Source: Cyanoderma ruficeps (taxonomy: Eukaryota; Chordata; Aves; Passeriformes; Timaliidae). From it: a stretch of DNA of 64,000 nucleotides. Below, in pieces: positions 51,447 to 63,331 of the stretch; within the stretch, counting starts at the first letter, position 1; the number at the start of each line of letters is the position of its first letter. A model generated the notes under the pieces. The model searched no databases, was not told the DNA's origin, and saw only the letters and a list, made by a program, of their open reading frames with translations. The stretch is from NCBI GenBank assembly GCA_008694505.1, contig VZDJ01007747.1, forward strand, positions 5,917,390-5,981,389, written 5' to 3'. The translations under genes were made by a program, and so were the position numbers.

Positions 51447-54400
51447 CAAGACATAAAGGCTGGGGCACAGCTGAGGTGTCTCTGGAGGTTATTGGGGCTC
51501 TGGTCATCTCAGAAGGCAGTAGTATGGTACATGGCTCTCCACTGCTCCAGAAAGAATCCATGCAGTTATTAACTGTGCCTGGAAGAAATTATGATCAAAC
51601 CATTAGGTAAGACCACAGTCTTTTTTTTTTGCACTCTCATTATTTGTCATTGTGGAATATGCTTTTCTGCCTGCTGGATTGCTAATATATCACATTTCCT
51701 TTCACACACGTGTGAAAATGTTCAAAGAGTCCCAATTGTGCCTTAAGCCTGAATGCTCAGTGAGGCATGTATTGGTAGTGAAAGCTAAATATATTGGAAC
51801 ATAAGAGGGACTGAAACCCCAGCATGGTCTAGCAGGATGCCTGTGCAGCGTTGGATACTGAAAGCCTGACCCTGTGACAGCCTTTGGCATGGACTGCAGA
51901 TTTAGGAATGCAGCTGCTGAGGCAAGTAAGCTAAAAAAAGCAAGGCAGGATTCTGTTGACTTTTTTTTCTGAGGAACCTCACCAGAATCAAGCATTCTCC
52001 CTAAAATACTGACCTGGAAAACACCAGTAAGAACATACTTCATATTTTCCTACTGACTCTAAAATCCAGAATTATACTTCTACTATGTTGTAGAGTTACA
52101 TGAGTTCTTATTACCTAAACAAATAAGAAGGAAGATTAATGACCCACGGTTTATACAAGGCTGGTTTTCTGGACTCTCTGTAAAGGCTCACTTTAATTTT
52201 CTTTATTTTTTTTTAATGCATTGTCAAAGATAATACTGAAATATAGGAGGAAGTGTGTTCTTTTTCCTCAAAACCCAGAACTGGATTTTCTTCAGGTGGT
52301 ACCAGCTTGCTCAGGATAAGTTCATGCCAGTGCCCTAGATAATGAGGATTAAAATATTTGAATGAGCTAACAATACCAATAATAGAGACCGTAAATAAAG
52401 GTTTAGCTGTTTTACTATTATATAAATGCTAGATATAAGCCTAGGTATCTGTTTAGATCTGTTAGATACAGTTAGAATACAAATATCTATGGCACTGTGA
52501 TCTAAGTGAGAATATTAATATATTAAAATCTTTTCATTCTACCTACCTTTTCTTTCAATTTTGTAAGGACACCATTAAATTTCAACATGGAAAAGGTGGG
52601 AAGGAGACACTTTTTAGAAATAATTTCTTTACAGAGACATTAAGATTAAGTAATATTAAGATATTTATAATTCTTCAGGCTTGCCTTCACTCCAATAGAT
52701 TTTACTAATTTTAGTGATGCAAGTGTCAAACAATCCTCCCAGGTACTATGCACATAAAATCCAATCGTGAACATTTATCCCAGAGCACCTGATTCATGAG
52801 TGCCACGGGGAGCACCCATTAGGCAAACTGCATTCCAAATGGTGCATCCTCTGACTTTGGATATTTGCTTGAAATGATACAGTGTAAAAAAAAAAATAAA
52901 AATTGAAAACCTTTCTGCTGTCGAAATATAGTATCTAAAAAGCAAAGGACCATAGCAATTTGCCTGCGTTTTAGTTTTAGAAATCACAGGCAATACATTG
53001 AGTGAATTCCTGATACTGAAGCACTCATGGCAAATGCACAGTAGAAACAAGTTGTTTCACAACTCTGTTTATAAGGATCAGCTCAGCAGTAATTACACAG
53101 AACATTCAGTTTGCCTGAGTGTGAAAAAAACATGATATACCTCTGGCCTCTGCTGTGCTTTATCATCATAACATGATTATAAGACTGTAAAGATATGCCT
53201 CTGTTGTAGTCCTCTAAGAGATGTTTTTCCTCTTTCTACACTTAGACCAGAATGGTGTAGTAATACTGTCTCCAGGTGTGGATTTGAAAAGTCCTCTACT
53301 AGAATAAGCAGAGTGCAAAGATCAGACAGCACAGTGTAATTTCCCCCCTCCCCATTTCTTAGTTTATTGGCTCTCAGAGCGAGGCACATCAAGTGTGAAT
53401 GTGCATCGTGGAATTTGTGGTTTGTTGCATGAAAATTCTTACAGCCCTTGGTTACTTAATGTAAAACTACAAAAACATTTAGAACCTGTTACAGAAGCAA
53501 ACAAAGGAAAGAAATCCACTGGATAAGAAACAATCTGCTTACGTTGATGTTATGCTTTAATGGACAGAGGGAGAAAACAACTGATTTTTTTTTCCTGCTT
53601 GGTCAGGTTCTGTGTGTAGAAATGGCATTTGTAGAAGCTTTCCAGTTCTGTGAACCATCACTGAATGTCAGCTGGCCCTTGTGCTCTTTCTGCTTGAAAT
53701 GTGCTGAACTTTGATGAGGGAGATGTTCAAAGGCTGCCTAAATTTCTGCTTCTGCAGGGATATCATGGTGTCTTTACATTTTATGGAAGTTCTCTCTATT
53801 AGAGAAGGGAACTGATTTTTGTCTCCACAAACTTCTACAATGTTCAGGTCTTTGAGCTGATATGAGGAAATATATTCCCTTCTTCCCATCTCCCTAAGCA
53901 GAAGTAATCTGAGTGCTTCTCTCGTTTTCCTTCTCTGACAACATTGAAGTAAAACTGTAAAAACAGAGCTGCACAATATAGTACAAAATTACTAATGTTC
54001 TGATTTTTTTCAGTGGGGACTTTTTTCACAGTGAACCAATCTTTCTATAATATATATCAGATAGTATATCTCTCACTCTACAGAGTTTAGAAAGATTTCT
54101 GATTTTCAGAGTACATTTTAGAAATACATCATAGTTCACTCTGGTGTGGTTTTGGGTTGGTATAATTGACAGATCTGTTCTGAATGTTACCTTTCATGTG
54201 TTTAAAATTTATCAATAGTTTAATTTATCCCAGTGTTTTTTCTGAATATTGAACTTATGCCATTTGGTTTACATTTTTATCTTTTCTCATTTTTTAAAAG
54301 TACCTTTTCTGTTTCCCATGGCTTTATAGAGAGAACTACTTATGGCTTTGAGTTTTCATTGACAGTTTGATACAGTATTCTAAAATGCAGTCTGAAACAT

Positions 54401-55154
54401 CTAATTTACCTATATTTGCTTCAACCTGTTCTCTCCTTATCCAATACCTACCCCTTAAATACAGGTGTGAAAACTAACAGCAAGTCATAGTTGACTTCTT
54501 AATGTGTATTGACGAACATGAGACAAAAAATACTTTTAAAGTGGGTTAGGAGTTTGGTTTTAAGGTAGATTAACACCCTGAATTTAACCTCAGTTAATCC
54601 AAGAGATATTTCATAGAGGTAAAAACTGTAGTTAGTAGTTAACCTAAATCATATAACTTGTATTACTTGACTTGACACAGAAAGACCCAGAAGCTATGTA
54701 CCACCCTCTAGCACATATTCAGATTTCACATGTAAACTCAGTTTGAGAGCTACTGGTTTTCTTCAGTCTCAGTACTAATTCTGTTTTGAATTGGAGTTCT
54801 TTTAATCAGTTGGATTCAATAAGTCACATTTTAAAACTGGTATTCCTCTTCCTGTATTTGTGGAATGGTTTTAGAGTACTGCAGTATACCAGGATTTGAA
54901 ACCTGACCTCTTCAGCATGAAACAGTTTTTTCCTTGAAAAACTACACTTGAATCATGTAATGCTCTTCTCTGCAGGTAAAACATAGAAAGAGAAGGTCCT
55001 GCCCTCTTGATTTATTACATCTGGACTGCCATTTTATTATCTTTCCTTAATAGGTATAAGTGTCTACATAAGGTTCTAGGAAGTAGTTGAAGTGTGTCAC
55101 TTCCTCTACATCAAATTCTGTTGTTTCTGTTCCCTTGTATTCATGTCTTTCCAG
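51447..55154. other. AT-rich non-coding stretch
   Basis: No gene or mobile element recognised. The 113-codon minus-strand frame at 51702-52043 covers a slightly GC-richer patch (about 51800-51990) and the 102-codon frame at 53668-53976 is Arg/Gln/Ser-rich, but neither has a motif or supporting splice structure. Confidence 0.5.
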
Positions 55155-55225
55155 GAAGAAGAAGAAGTTGCTTTGCTAACTTTAGGAACTTTTGTCATGT
55201 TTGGGGGCAGATGTGTTGTGTGTAG
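55155..55225 (+). other. Candidate 71-nt exon with strong splice sites
   Basis: A long pyrimidine tract ending catgtctttccag forms a strong acceptor, and the segment ends TGTGTAG followed by gtatgtta at 55226, a strong donor. One frame is open throughout and reads EEEEVALLTLGTFVMFGG then RCVVCR, an acidic start followed by a hydrophobic run. The phase is 0 at the acceptor, with two bases left over at the donor. It belongs to a 62-codon frame (55092-55280). A phase-0 entry would be compatible with the exit phase of the candidate at 37797-37975, but any two random segments agree one time in three. No family recognised; a cryptic exon or chance pairing is possible. Confidence 0.25.
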
Positions 55226-58200
55226 GTATGTTAACAAACACTCTGAATTACATGTAAAATATAGTTATAATTCAGCTTGAATTCTTTTCTAAGAAATTTA
55301 AGAAAAGTCTGTGAAAATAACAGTGTGGCTTGAGTAGTGTTGTCCACAAGATGTCCTTACACCAGTTTCAACTGAACTGTTTCAGAGCTTAATGAATACA
55401 GGTTTTTCAAAGGCCGCAAGACTTCTGAACTCTCTCCTTGACATTTGATCAGTGTTGGATGATCTGAAAAAGAGGTTCCATTCATAGCTGTGCAAAACAT
55501 GTTGAGTTTATAAATTTTTAAAAAAGGCTTTAATCTACTTGCCTTTATGTTCATTGAATTTTGATTTAGTGTTTGGATTCAGCTGGATCCCAGAAGTCCA
55601 AGTAAAATACTGGTTTCACCCAATTTCACACTGCAACCATGCAAAACCCACAAATTTCTGACAGGTTTTGATGTGAAACCATAACATATCTTGGCCCAAG
55701 TTCATACAAAAGCTATGTGAACCTTTCAGTTAATGTGGGCCGTGTTCTCAGTTTGTAATGAAACATTAAACCAAGCATGGCTTTATATATGTTGTACATG
55801 TTTTGTTTAGAACCCATGTCAAAACATTTCCGATACCTTAAAAGCAAGTCTGTTCTTTATAGCCTTCAGTGTATAATTGCTTTTCCAGCTGAAATCGGAA
55901 GATGTTGAGCTGAAGCCCTTTGAAGGGAAGCTGCTGCCAGAATGTCTCCTATTCAGTTACTGTGGATCAGAATCTCATTCTCTCTTTCTTCATTAGTCCA
56001 TTTGTTTTAACATTAGTCTTTGTTCATGATTTCATGGGAAAGAGAAATAGGGCCCTGGATATTCTCCTGTGGTTTTGTTCCAGTTGTTAGCTGGGTCATG
56101 GCCCACTCATTGTTGGTTCAAGGTTTTAGTGGGACAGTTAGAAATTCTGACTTATTTTGGGTCCAGTGTATCAGTAACTAAAATCTTCTTTCTATTATTG
56201 CAAATATTATGCTTATTAAGCTTGGACAGAGAATTATTCTTATGGGGAATGGGAGAAGCTAGTCAAGCAAAGGGCTTTGATTCAATAATTTGTTTTGTGA
56301 TCCAAACAATGTGAAATCATGCATATATCAAGATAAAGCAAAAGCTACAGGTATTTTCACCAGTGAAAAAATGTGATTCAATTCTATGAATCATTATCTA
56401 TGTATTCTTTTTTAAATTTTTTCCTGTGCTGACATCTACAAAGATTTAACTGATTGTGAAATATATTGTTGTCTTTATTATTTTCTTTTAAATCTATGGC
56501 AGTATTACATTCCAAACTAATTATTTCTGCTAAGAGTTTTGTGAGAACTGTGTCAGTCTCTATGAATCTTGTGGCATTTAAACTTGATTGAGTAAGGCTT
56601 TCAAAATTTACAATTTTATTCAGTTTGTAAAAGCAGGTATTTGTTTTACCTTGCAAAACTCCTAATTTTCTTAAACTTGGAAAAAAATTCTTTCTTTATA
56701 CTACTAGGGATTTTTTGCAATTTCCTGTTGGACTGAAAATAAGTAAAAATGACATGCATTTATTATGAAAAAAAATTCTGTTCTTTTTATTTAGGAAAGC
56801 ATCTTCTCGAAGCTATCACCAGTGGCCATTGTGACTATGAAACTTGACACTTTTAGTGCTTTTCAGCTTCAGAGATCCCCAAATACCTGAGAAGTTTAAT
56901 CGTCCATGTGTGGGACAAACAGAAGTTGTAGCTCAAAGAGAAGTTTCTCGGTGGTGATTATCCACCTTAACCAGACCTTTCATTTGGAGAAGCATATGGA
57001 AGAGTGGCACTTTGCACTTCTTATGTTCCATAGTAGGCTAGTTGTACCTAACCCAGCCCGTACCTTAAAAGCAGTGAAAAAATGGGGAACAGGTTACATT
57101 CAACTCATCACAGGTACCCATGGAAGCCAGTGCTGTAAGGAGCAGTGAGAAACATCTTAAATGAATTTAATAGAGGACATATAATTGAGGGGTTTTTTTG
57201 GTTTTTTTTGAGGGNNNNNNNNNTTTTGTTTTTTTTTTTTTTTACTTGGCACTGCTGGAAATGCCTTTCATAGTTTCCAGTCTATCTTTAGTCTCATCTT
57301 AGGCCTAAACTGTGCACTGCTTGGGGTGGGGAGGAGGCAACCTTGTTTTCTTGTTTCATATATCCATTTTTAATCACATAGTAACACTTGCTAAATTCAG
57401 CAAAACAAGAATTGAGCTTAAAAGTGCATAATAGGAGTTTCTGATGACTTGAAAAAGACAGTGGTGAAATCTGCTTATCTATTAAGTCTCTTCGCTAAAA
57501 TAAAGTCAGTGTTGTTTATAAGAAGAGACTCATGTTACTCAGAAGTCTCTATAAAATTCTCATGAAAAGCTCACAGAGGTAAATTGCTGTTACTGGTTGT
57601 AAGAGGTGAGAGTTTTAGTTGTGGGGTCTATTTATTGCATAGCAATGGAGTTTGAGTAGCATGTAATTATGCACCATAAAGAACACCTGGCTGGTATTTT
57701 TCCTTCTCTCTACCAGCAGGTGAGGTTTCATATACTTTCCCTTTTTTGATGAATGTCAACATTACTCTTCAGTGCCATTCATGAAGATAATTTACACAGG
57801 TTATAGCTGCTAACAGTAATTTTTTGGTTAATACTGAAGTTTTTTCCTTCAGTTTTACTAAACATTTCAGTGTTATCAGTAAGTCTGTATATAAGAACAC
57901 TTTGTTCTAATTGATCTCTCATTTCTGTATATCCCATCTACTGGTATATTTAGGTCATTGTTTGAGTACATATGGTTGCTTTTCTTCCTGTGCATCAGAG
58001 TGCTGACCCTGCTCCAGGTTCAGTGTAAGGAGAGTTTTAATGCTGATTTAACTAAGTGAGGTCTAATATCTGTTTCTATAGTATTGTTTATAGTGGTTTA
58101 AATCCCACCTAACTAATAGTCTGTGGTAAACACATGCCACAGAAATCAAGGGTGTTCTCCTTTGTGACATTGTTTTGCTCCTGCAGAGAGAAAGAATGTA

Positions 58201-58329
58201 GAGGAAAGTAAATCTTATGGCTTTCATTTGCTCAGGTTAAACACTAGCTATACTGCACCAAAAATGCATTGTTTTGTTTTGAGGGCATTTAGATTGAATT
58301 CCAGGAATTTCCTATTCTTTCTTTGACCC
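55226..58329. other. AT-rich non-coding stretch with assembly gap
   Basis: No gene recognised. At 55889 a good acceptor (gcttttccag) is followed by 35 open codons ending in TAG at 55994, beginning LKSEDVELKPFEGK, which could be a terminal exon but has no other support. A T/G tract with nine Ns lies at 57191-57243. Confidence 0.45.
57191..57243. repeat. T-rich tract containing a 9-base gap
   Basis: T-runs broken by GG, with Ns at 57215-57223. The gap lies exactly in the homopolymer-rich part, as expected where assembly or base calling failed. Confidence 0.85.
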
Positions 58330-58935
58330 AGGTCTCAGAAGGAAGACAGAGGAGGATGGAAATAAAAAAGAACTCAGCTATGCCAGAATCATCAAGATAC
58401 AGATTTGCTTCAGCTAGCTAACTCCAGTAGCCCTTTCTCAGGCCTGTGGGAACCATGTTTCCTTCACATTCCCCTTGTGAGCTCATCTTTCAGCACTCTC
58501 CCTGTAGCACTTGCTGCACAGGAAAACCCTATGGCTTGTTACCACCTCCATTATCTGTTCCTGCTCAAATGATATTGTCAAGGGGAGACCCAATGTAGTT
58601 AAACTGGTTCCTCGACTCGTGTCATTTACTTTTGATACAACCCCTCAGCATTTATGTGAGAGCTGTAGTGAATGACAGCTACAATGAATGACTTCTGCAA
58701 AGCATAGAGCCAGAGGTAAATTTCAACCCTTCCGAGGCTACACTTTACCTTTCCCAAACTGGCACAGTGGGATCCATGCACAAGCAGCATCTGCCCTCCT
58801 GAGGCTGAACAGAATTGTTGTGCCTGCTCTGTACTGTATACTATAGATCGTATTCCAAACATCCCTTTCTGTCGTACTATTCCCTGGATGACTATTTGCA
58901 GTTTGAGAGTGGGTTTGGGTTGTTTTTTGGTTATT
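58330..58935. other. GC-richer patch of unknown nature
   Basis: Composition is visibly more balanced than the flanks. The minus strand holds a 104-codon frame (58626-58940) starting MVITKKQPKPTLKLQIVIQG. Its composition is somewhat more protein-like than most frames here, but no motif or family is recognised. The patch could be an old unrecognised LTR or other decayed repeat, or a conserved non-coding element. No TG...CA ends or flanking duplication were found. Confidence 0.3.
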
Positions 58936-59919
58936 ACCATAATTATTCTTAGTCTTTATATAGCTCCTATAGCTATAGTTTTAAAGGCAGCCTCACTATT
59001 CTACTGTGTGTAGCATGTGAACAAGAGATAAACAAATAGATGTTTAATGATAATTATTTAATTAATTTTTAGTAGAACTTAATAATTACTGTGATTATGT
59101 TATTAAATGGAACTCTTCAGTTAGCTCATAATAAGTAATATGGTTTAGATATTCAGTAAAGTATCAGAAAAAAATCCCAGCATACCTTCAATGTGTACAC
59201 AACTCTAGTTTGATGATTAGTTCTCTTGGGATTGCTACTGGCTGGAGCAATGTACTGTAATTAAATAACTAAATTATAACCAATCTGAAAAATGTAATAC
59301 TGAATTATCTTAAAATAGTATAAACCAAAACCAATCATGCTGAGAAACTAGTAGGCCAAACCAAAAATGATAATCTGCTACTAATTAAGATGACATGAAG
59401 ACAGGCAATTAAAAACTAATTGCTAGCTGACTTTTTCATTTTTAAAAATGATTTTGATGCAGTTCATTAAAACTGATTTTGTTTTGAATGTTTACTGGCA
59501 TTTTGTTAAAGTCTGGTATTAAAGAAGGGAATTTAAAGGTGTATATCTGGCATACCCTGATACTTTGTTTATTTCTTACTAAATTTAATTGCATATGCAG
59601 TATATGGCGGTTATGGGACAGAAGCTTTGGTAGTGAGTTGGCCATATGTTCAATTTACTCACTTATTTAAAGTGATAGGTTAAGTCTAGAATTCTTTTTG
59701 CCAGCTTTGCTTAGAACAGTAGCAATTTGAAACTTGGCAGTAGAACCATGGGTAAAACATTGAAGTGATTATTCTTCAAAAAGCAATATAGAAGTATAAT
59801 AAAAGAGGGTGTTTCTTGCTTTAGGAATTAAGTCTTAATTCTCTGCTAGTTTTTATTATTTCATTCAGCTTGTTACTCTTAATGACATTAGTTATAATTT
59901 CATATAAACTAAAAACTTT

Positions 59920-59958
59920 CTAAAAACTCTCTCATTTTAAACTAAAAACTCTCTCATT
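59920..59958. repeat. 17-bp direct duplication, period 22
   Basis: ctaaaaactctctcatt occurs at 59920-59936 and 59942-59958. A related partial copy (aaactaaaaact) precedes it at about 59906. Confidence 0.8.
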
Positions 59959-60420
59959 ATAAAATATTTGAATGCATTTATTGTGACAGATGGTCAGGCT
60001 TCTTGTCCAATAGATTTTTTTTTATGATGATTAAATATTGCTGACATGATGAGTGGCATTTCATAGCTTTTATCTTTTAGAGGGGTATGGAGACTTTTTA
60101 TTCTATCAGCTTCACATAAATAAGTAAAACAAAATATAGGAAACTTACTTCTTCAGATGCTTGGGCTATTTTAATTGCCATACACCTAAAATTTTCAATA
60201 TCCTCAAATATTGATACAGACACTGTTACCTCCATGGAATAAAAGTACTGTAAGCCGGTTGTTTTCTGGCCTGCACACGCAAAGGACTCAAACTTAACCG
60301 AGAAATTATAGAAGCCTCTTCTTTTGTGGTGCACAGATTCCAAGATAACTATATTTACTGAGTCTGAACACATTCTTGCCATTTTTAAAAATCAATGAGC
60401 ATTTCTATTTTTTAATCATA

Positions 60421-60498
60421 AAAAGACAGCCAAAGTAGCGTATGTTGACTACAGCTCAAAAATCACAAACCTACCAGTTAAAAAACTGGCTGTCTTTT
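60421..60498. repeat. 12-bp inverted repeat
   Basis: aaaagacagcca at 60421-60432 is the exact reverse complement of tggctgtctttt at 60487-60498. The flanking bases (tcat before, gatt after) allow partial further pairing. The 54-base loop contains a second small hairpin (cagttaaaaaactg) abutting the right arm. Mixed base composition of the arms makes this less likely to be pure chance than AT-only palindromes. Function unknown. Confidence 0.5.
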
Positions 60499-60914
60499 GA
60501 TTTTATTTATTTTTAGAAAAATTAAGAAATCAGAAAACAAGAATTTTAAAAAATTAATTTTCCCTTACTCTTAAAATAGATAAATGCAATATATTTCATC
60601 AATTTCTGTTCATGAAGGATAAATTTGTATGTGTAAATATAAATATATATATATTAAAACATAATATATGCAGAATGCATTCTTAAATTCAAAAAGCTTT
60701 GTTTGGGTGTTTGGAATTTTCAGTATATAAGGCTAAACATTTCAGCTCTGTATTGCAAGATGGTACAATCTGGCTAAGAGAAACATGTTAAACCACTACA
60801 GCATACAAAATTCATTTACCATAAGCATAATTTTAAAACATTTGTTTTGACATATATTCTGTCAATGCCAGTTAAAGCGGTGAACTCTGCCCTTCAACAG
60901 TCAAGTAAATAACA

Positions 60915-60938
60915 GTAATGATAATGATAATGATAATG
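60915..60938. repeat. (GATAAT)n microsatellite
   Basis: About four hexamer units of taatga/gataat. Confidence 0.85.
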
Positions 60939-60971
60939 GTGTTTTAGCATCTGTTCTTAGGCACTGCATCA

Positions 60972-61212
60972 AAGAATAATAGAATCATTTAGGTTGGAAA
61001 AGACCTCTAAGATCATTGGCTCCAAACACTAACCCAGCACTGCCAAGTCCATCACTAAACCGTGTTCCAAAGTGCCACATCCACACATCTTTTAAATACC
61101 TCCAGGGATGTTGGCTCAACCCCTTCCCTGGCATCCTGTTCAACTCTTTAAGCACATTTTCAGAGAAGAAAAATGTGTCTAAATACCTGATCTGCACAGT
61201 TTTGAGGCTGTA
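60972..61212 (-). mobile_element. CR1 LINE 3' end, 5'-truncated
   Basis: In plus-strand reading the sequence starts with agaataatagaatcattt, the inverted ATTCTATG tail repeat of CR1. It continues through ggttggaaaagacctctaag, cactgccaagtcc, gtgccacatccacac, acctccaggga and ccctggcatcctgttcaa, all in the order known for the avian CR1 3' region. Homology then fades through cagagaagaaaaatgtg and gatctgcacagttttgaggc, with a short deletion. The element is therefore on the minus strand and lacks everything upstream of the 3' few hundred bases, as usual for CR1. The frames at 60985-61251 and 61016-61285 lie over this element and are not genes. Confidence 0.92.
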
Positions 61213-61246
61213 TATTGGAGAAAAATACTTTGGGGAACAGAAATTA

Positions 61247-61302
61247 CGCAATCATACCATCATTGAGGTTGAATGGGACCACTGAAGATTATCTAGAAGC
61301 AC
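61247..61302 (-). mobile_element. Second short CR1 3' tail
   Basis: About 35 bases beyond the first element another CR1 start signature appears in the same orientation: gcaatcataccatcattgag then gttgaatgggaccactgaag, matching the tail repeat and first 3' block of CR1. It ends after about 56 bases. It may be a separate, very short insertion or an older CR1 into whose 3' part the first copy was inserted. Confidence 0.65.
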
Positions 61303-62693
61303 ATTTTGATATTGATTTGACTTTGAGAAGTAATGATTTTTCTTGAAATTAAATCGATCTCAAAGGGTAGCTATTTTACATTTAGCTGTTTTATGTTCAT
61401 AGTGAGACAACAGTAGACAGATAATACTGAAATATGCACTAAAGCAGTTGGACTGTTATGAATTCAGTATCAGTCAGTGAGAGGAAATCAGGCTGACTGT
61501 AGATATTTTGCCCTTAGGTGCACTACAGACAAAAAATGGATGAAAAAAATCTTAATTTGGTCTTGACCAAGAAGTTATGACTATCAGAAAATATATTATT
61601 AGCATATTTGCTGCCTTTATGTAGAAAAAAAGAGTAGGTTTTTAATATTTGAGGCATATTTATCAGCGCATCAAATGTATGTTTTCAAGTAAATACAGGT
61701 TTTCTAGAATGCCTTGTTTTGTTAAAATATACTATCTAGAGGTGTTTTTTGGGTTTTTTTTTAATTCACAAAATATGTGAAAATATATGAAAAGAAAGGG
61801 GGAATATGTCCGTGTATGTTAACTTACTTATACATATGTAAACCAAAACATTTTACCTTCCCTGTCTGTTTTGAGGAATTCATTAATGCTACTAGCTATT
61901 TCACTGCAGAAGTAATCAGTCAATGTGCTTTTCTTCTTATTTATTGCTTCCTACTCCATTTATGTTTCTGCTTGATTGTTTTACTCTTTCCAACCTAAGA
62001 AATAATTTTGGCCATTGTCTGAAATGTCCAATATTTCAAAGGCAGTTTAAGGAAAGAAACGCTCATCTGCCAAGCATAAATTATTGAAACTTACAGCTTG
62101 ATTAGGTGCCAGCATTGGGGGCATGGAATATTAAAGTCTACAGTTTACTTCTTGCCAGTTGCTTAATGGCTCCACACCAGTCTGCTCCAAATGAAAAGGT
62201 TAGTTATTGTAGTAAATGCCATTTTCCCAAACTTTTCAGTGATTATAGAACCAGTATAATCCTATTCTCAATACTTAAATTTTACTTCTCACAGTCATAA
62301 ATTTGGTTTATAAGTGAACAAACAAAGAAAAATAGGTGCCCTAGCTCTTGTGTTAAAAAAACCCGAAACAACCAACCAACCAAAAGCAGATTATTATATG
62401 TAGCATAGTTAGTATATCCATCTATAGTGACAATCGTTTAGCTTGATAAACATGATAAGGCTCTGTTCTAATACTGACAAGTTAAGATCAGTAGTTAAGG
62501 CCTTGGTACCTAGTATGGGTATTAGGAATACTGTGTGGAATGAAGGTTCCTACGTGGGCTATGAAAGACTAAGTGAAGTCTTGTGGCTTTGAAAGCAACC
62601 AAAGCACCAAGCAGTTTTAAGTTTTCTTTCTCACATTTAGAGCTAACCAAAAGGAAACAAAAAACTAAAACCCCCCTCCCTCCCCAAAAAATC
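61303..62693. other. AT-rich non-coding stretch
   Basis: No gene recognised. Short frames (61777-61998, 62106-62300, start of 62583-62894) have no motifs. A C/A-rich run (accaaccaaccaaccaaa) lies near 62367-62385. Confidence 0.55.
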
Positions 62694-63331
62694 CATGTTT
62701 GTAGTGGTGTGTTTTGGGATTTTCCCAGTTTTCTATATGTACCTGTTTGTTTTATACTATTTCACAATGGTTTTTCCCATGTACCCCAGGTTTTACCCCA
62801 TTATGGTTTACCCCAGTTATTGTTATTAATCAGTCATCATTTATGTGACACCTGGGTCTTGTCTGTCACTTTGGGGCCTCACCCAAATGTCTAGAAAATT
62901 CTGGTGAGGACTTTGAATGATTGGCGGGGTCTAGGTTCCCCTTCCCCCTTTGTTCCTTGATTTGTTCTATGGATTGTCATTTAGGTTCGGGGTCACTCCC
63001 TTCCCATTCTGGATTGGTTCCAAGCTGTATCCTCCCCACTCCCCCACCCCAATATTTAAGATGAACCCCGGGAGTTCAGTGGGCTTTGGCGGGCTGACTC
63101 CTGGGTGGAAGGAAGTCATGCGAATCTAATAGTTTGAAGTTCCCAGTTGAAGTTCCCCACCAGAGTCTCATCCCTTTATTTCTCACATTTGTCACGCTGC
63201 TGCTGAGACAAGGACCCACCGGATTGGAACTGTGTTCCAGAATACAGGACTGTACCTTTTTGCGACGCCAGTGCCAGAGCTAGCCTGGAAGACCGGGCAA
63301 AAGCCCCGGGAGAAGCACCATTGCACATGTT
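62694..63331 (+). mobile_element. Solo LTR with 6-bp target-site duplication
   Basis: The LTR proper is 62700-63325 (626 bp). It starts TGTAGTGGTG and ends CACCATTGCA, which are imperfect inverted repeats differing by two transitions and give the TG...CA ends of a retroviral LTR. It is flanked by a perfect 6-bp direct repeat, catgtt, at 62694-62699 and 63326-63331. Six-base duplications are usual for class II (ERVK-like) elements; ERVL normally makes five and ERV1 four. A TATA-like aatatttaag at 63051-63060 with GC-rich sequence upstream suggests plus orientation. The interior is much GC-richer than its surroundings. No internal retroviral sequence adjoins, so this is a solo LTR left by LTR-LTR recombination. 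The 103-codon frame at 62583-62894 crosses its left edge and is spurious. Confidence 0.88.

Larger units (their letters stand above)
58936..60971. other. Very AT-rich non-coding stretch
   Basis: No gene recognised. Contains a direct duplication at 59920-59958, the inverted repeat at 60421-60498, AT-dinucleotide-like sequence near 60640 and a GATAAT tract at 60915-60938. Confidence 0.55.

Noticed and set aside
51307..51610. Overlapping frames on both strands, 84 to 97 codons
   Set aside because: They are built on the GTTT/T-rich tract and include an unresolved base.
60985..61285. Frames of 88 and 89 codons on opposite strands
   Set aside because: They sit within the CR1 3' untranslated region and the second CR1 tail.
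62583..62894. 103-codon plus-strand frame
   Set aside because: It straddles the left boundary of the solo LTR at 62700, so it is a chance fusion of flank and LTR.
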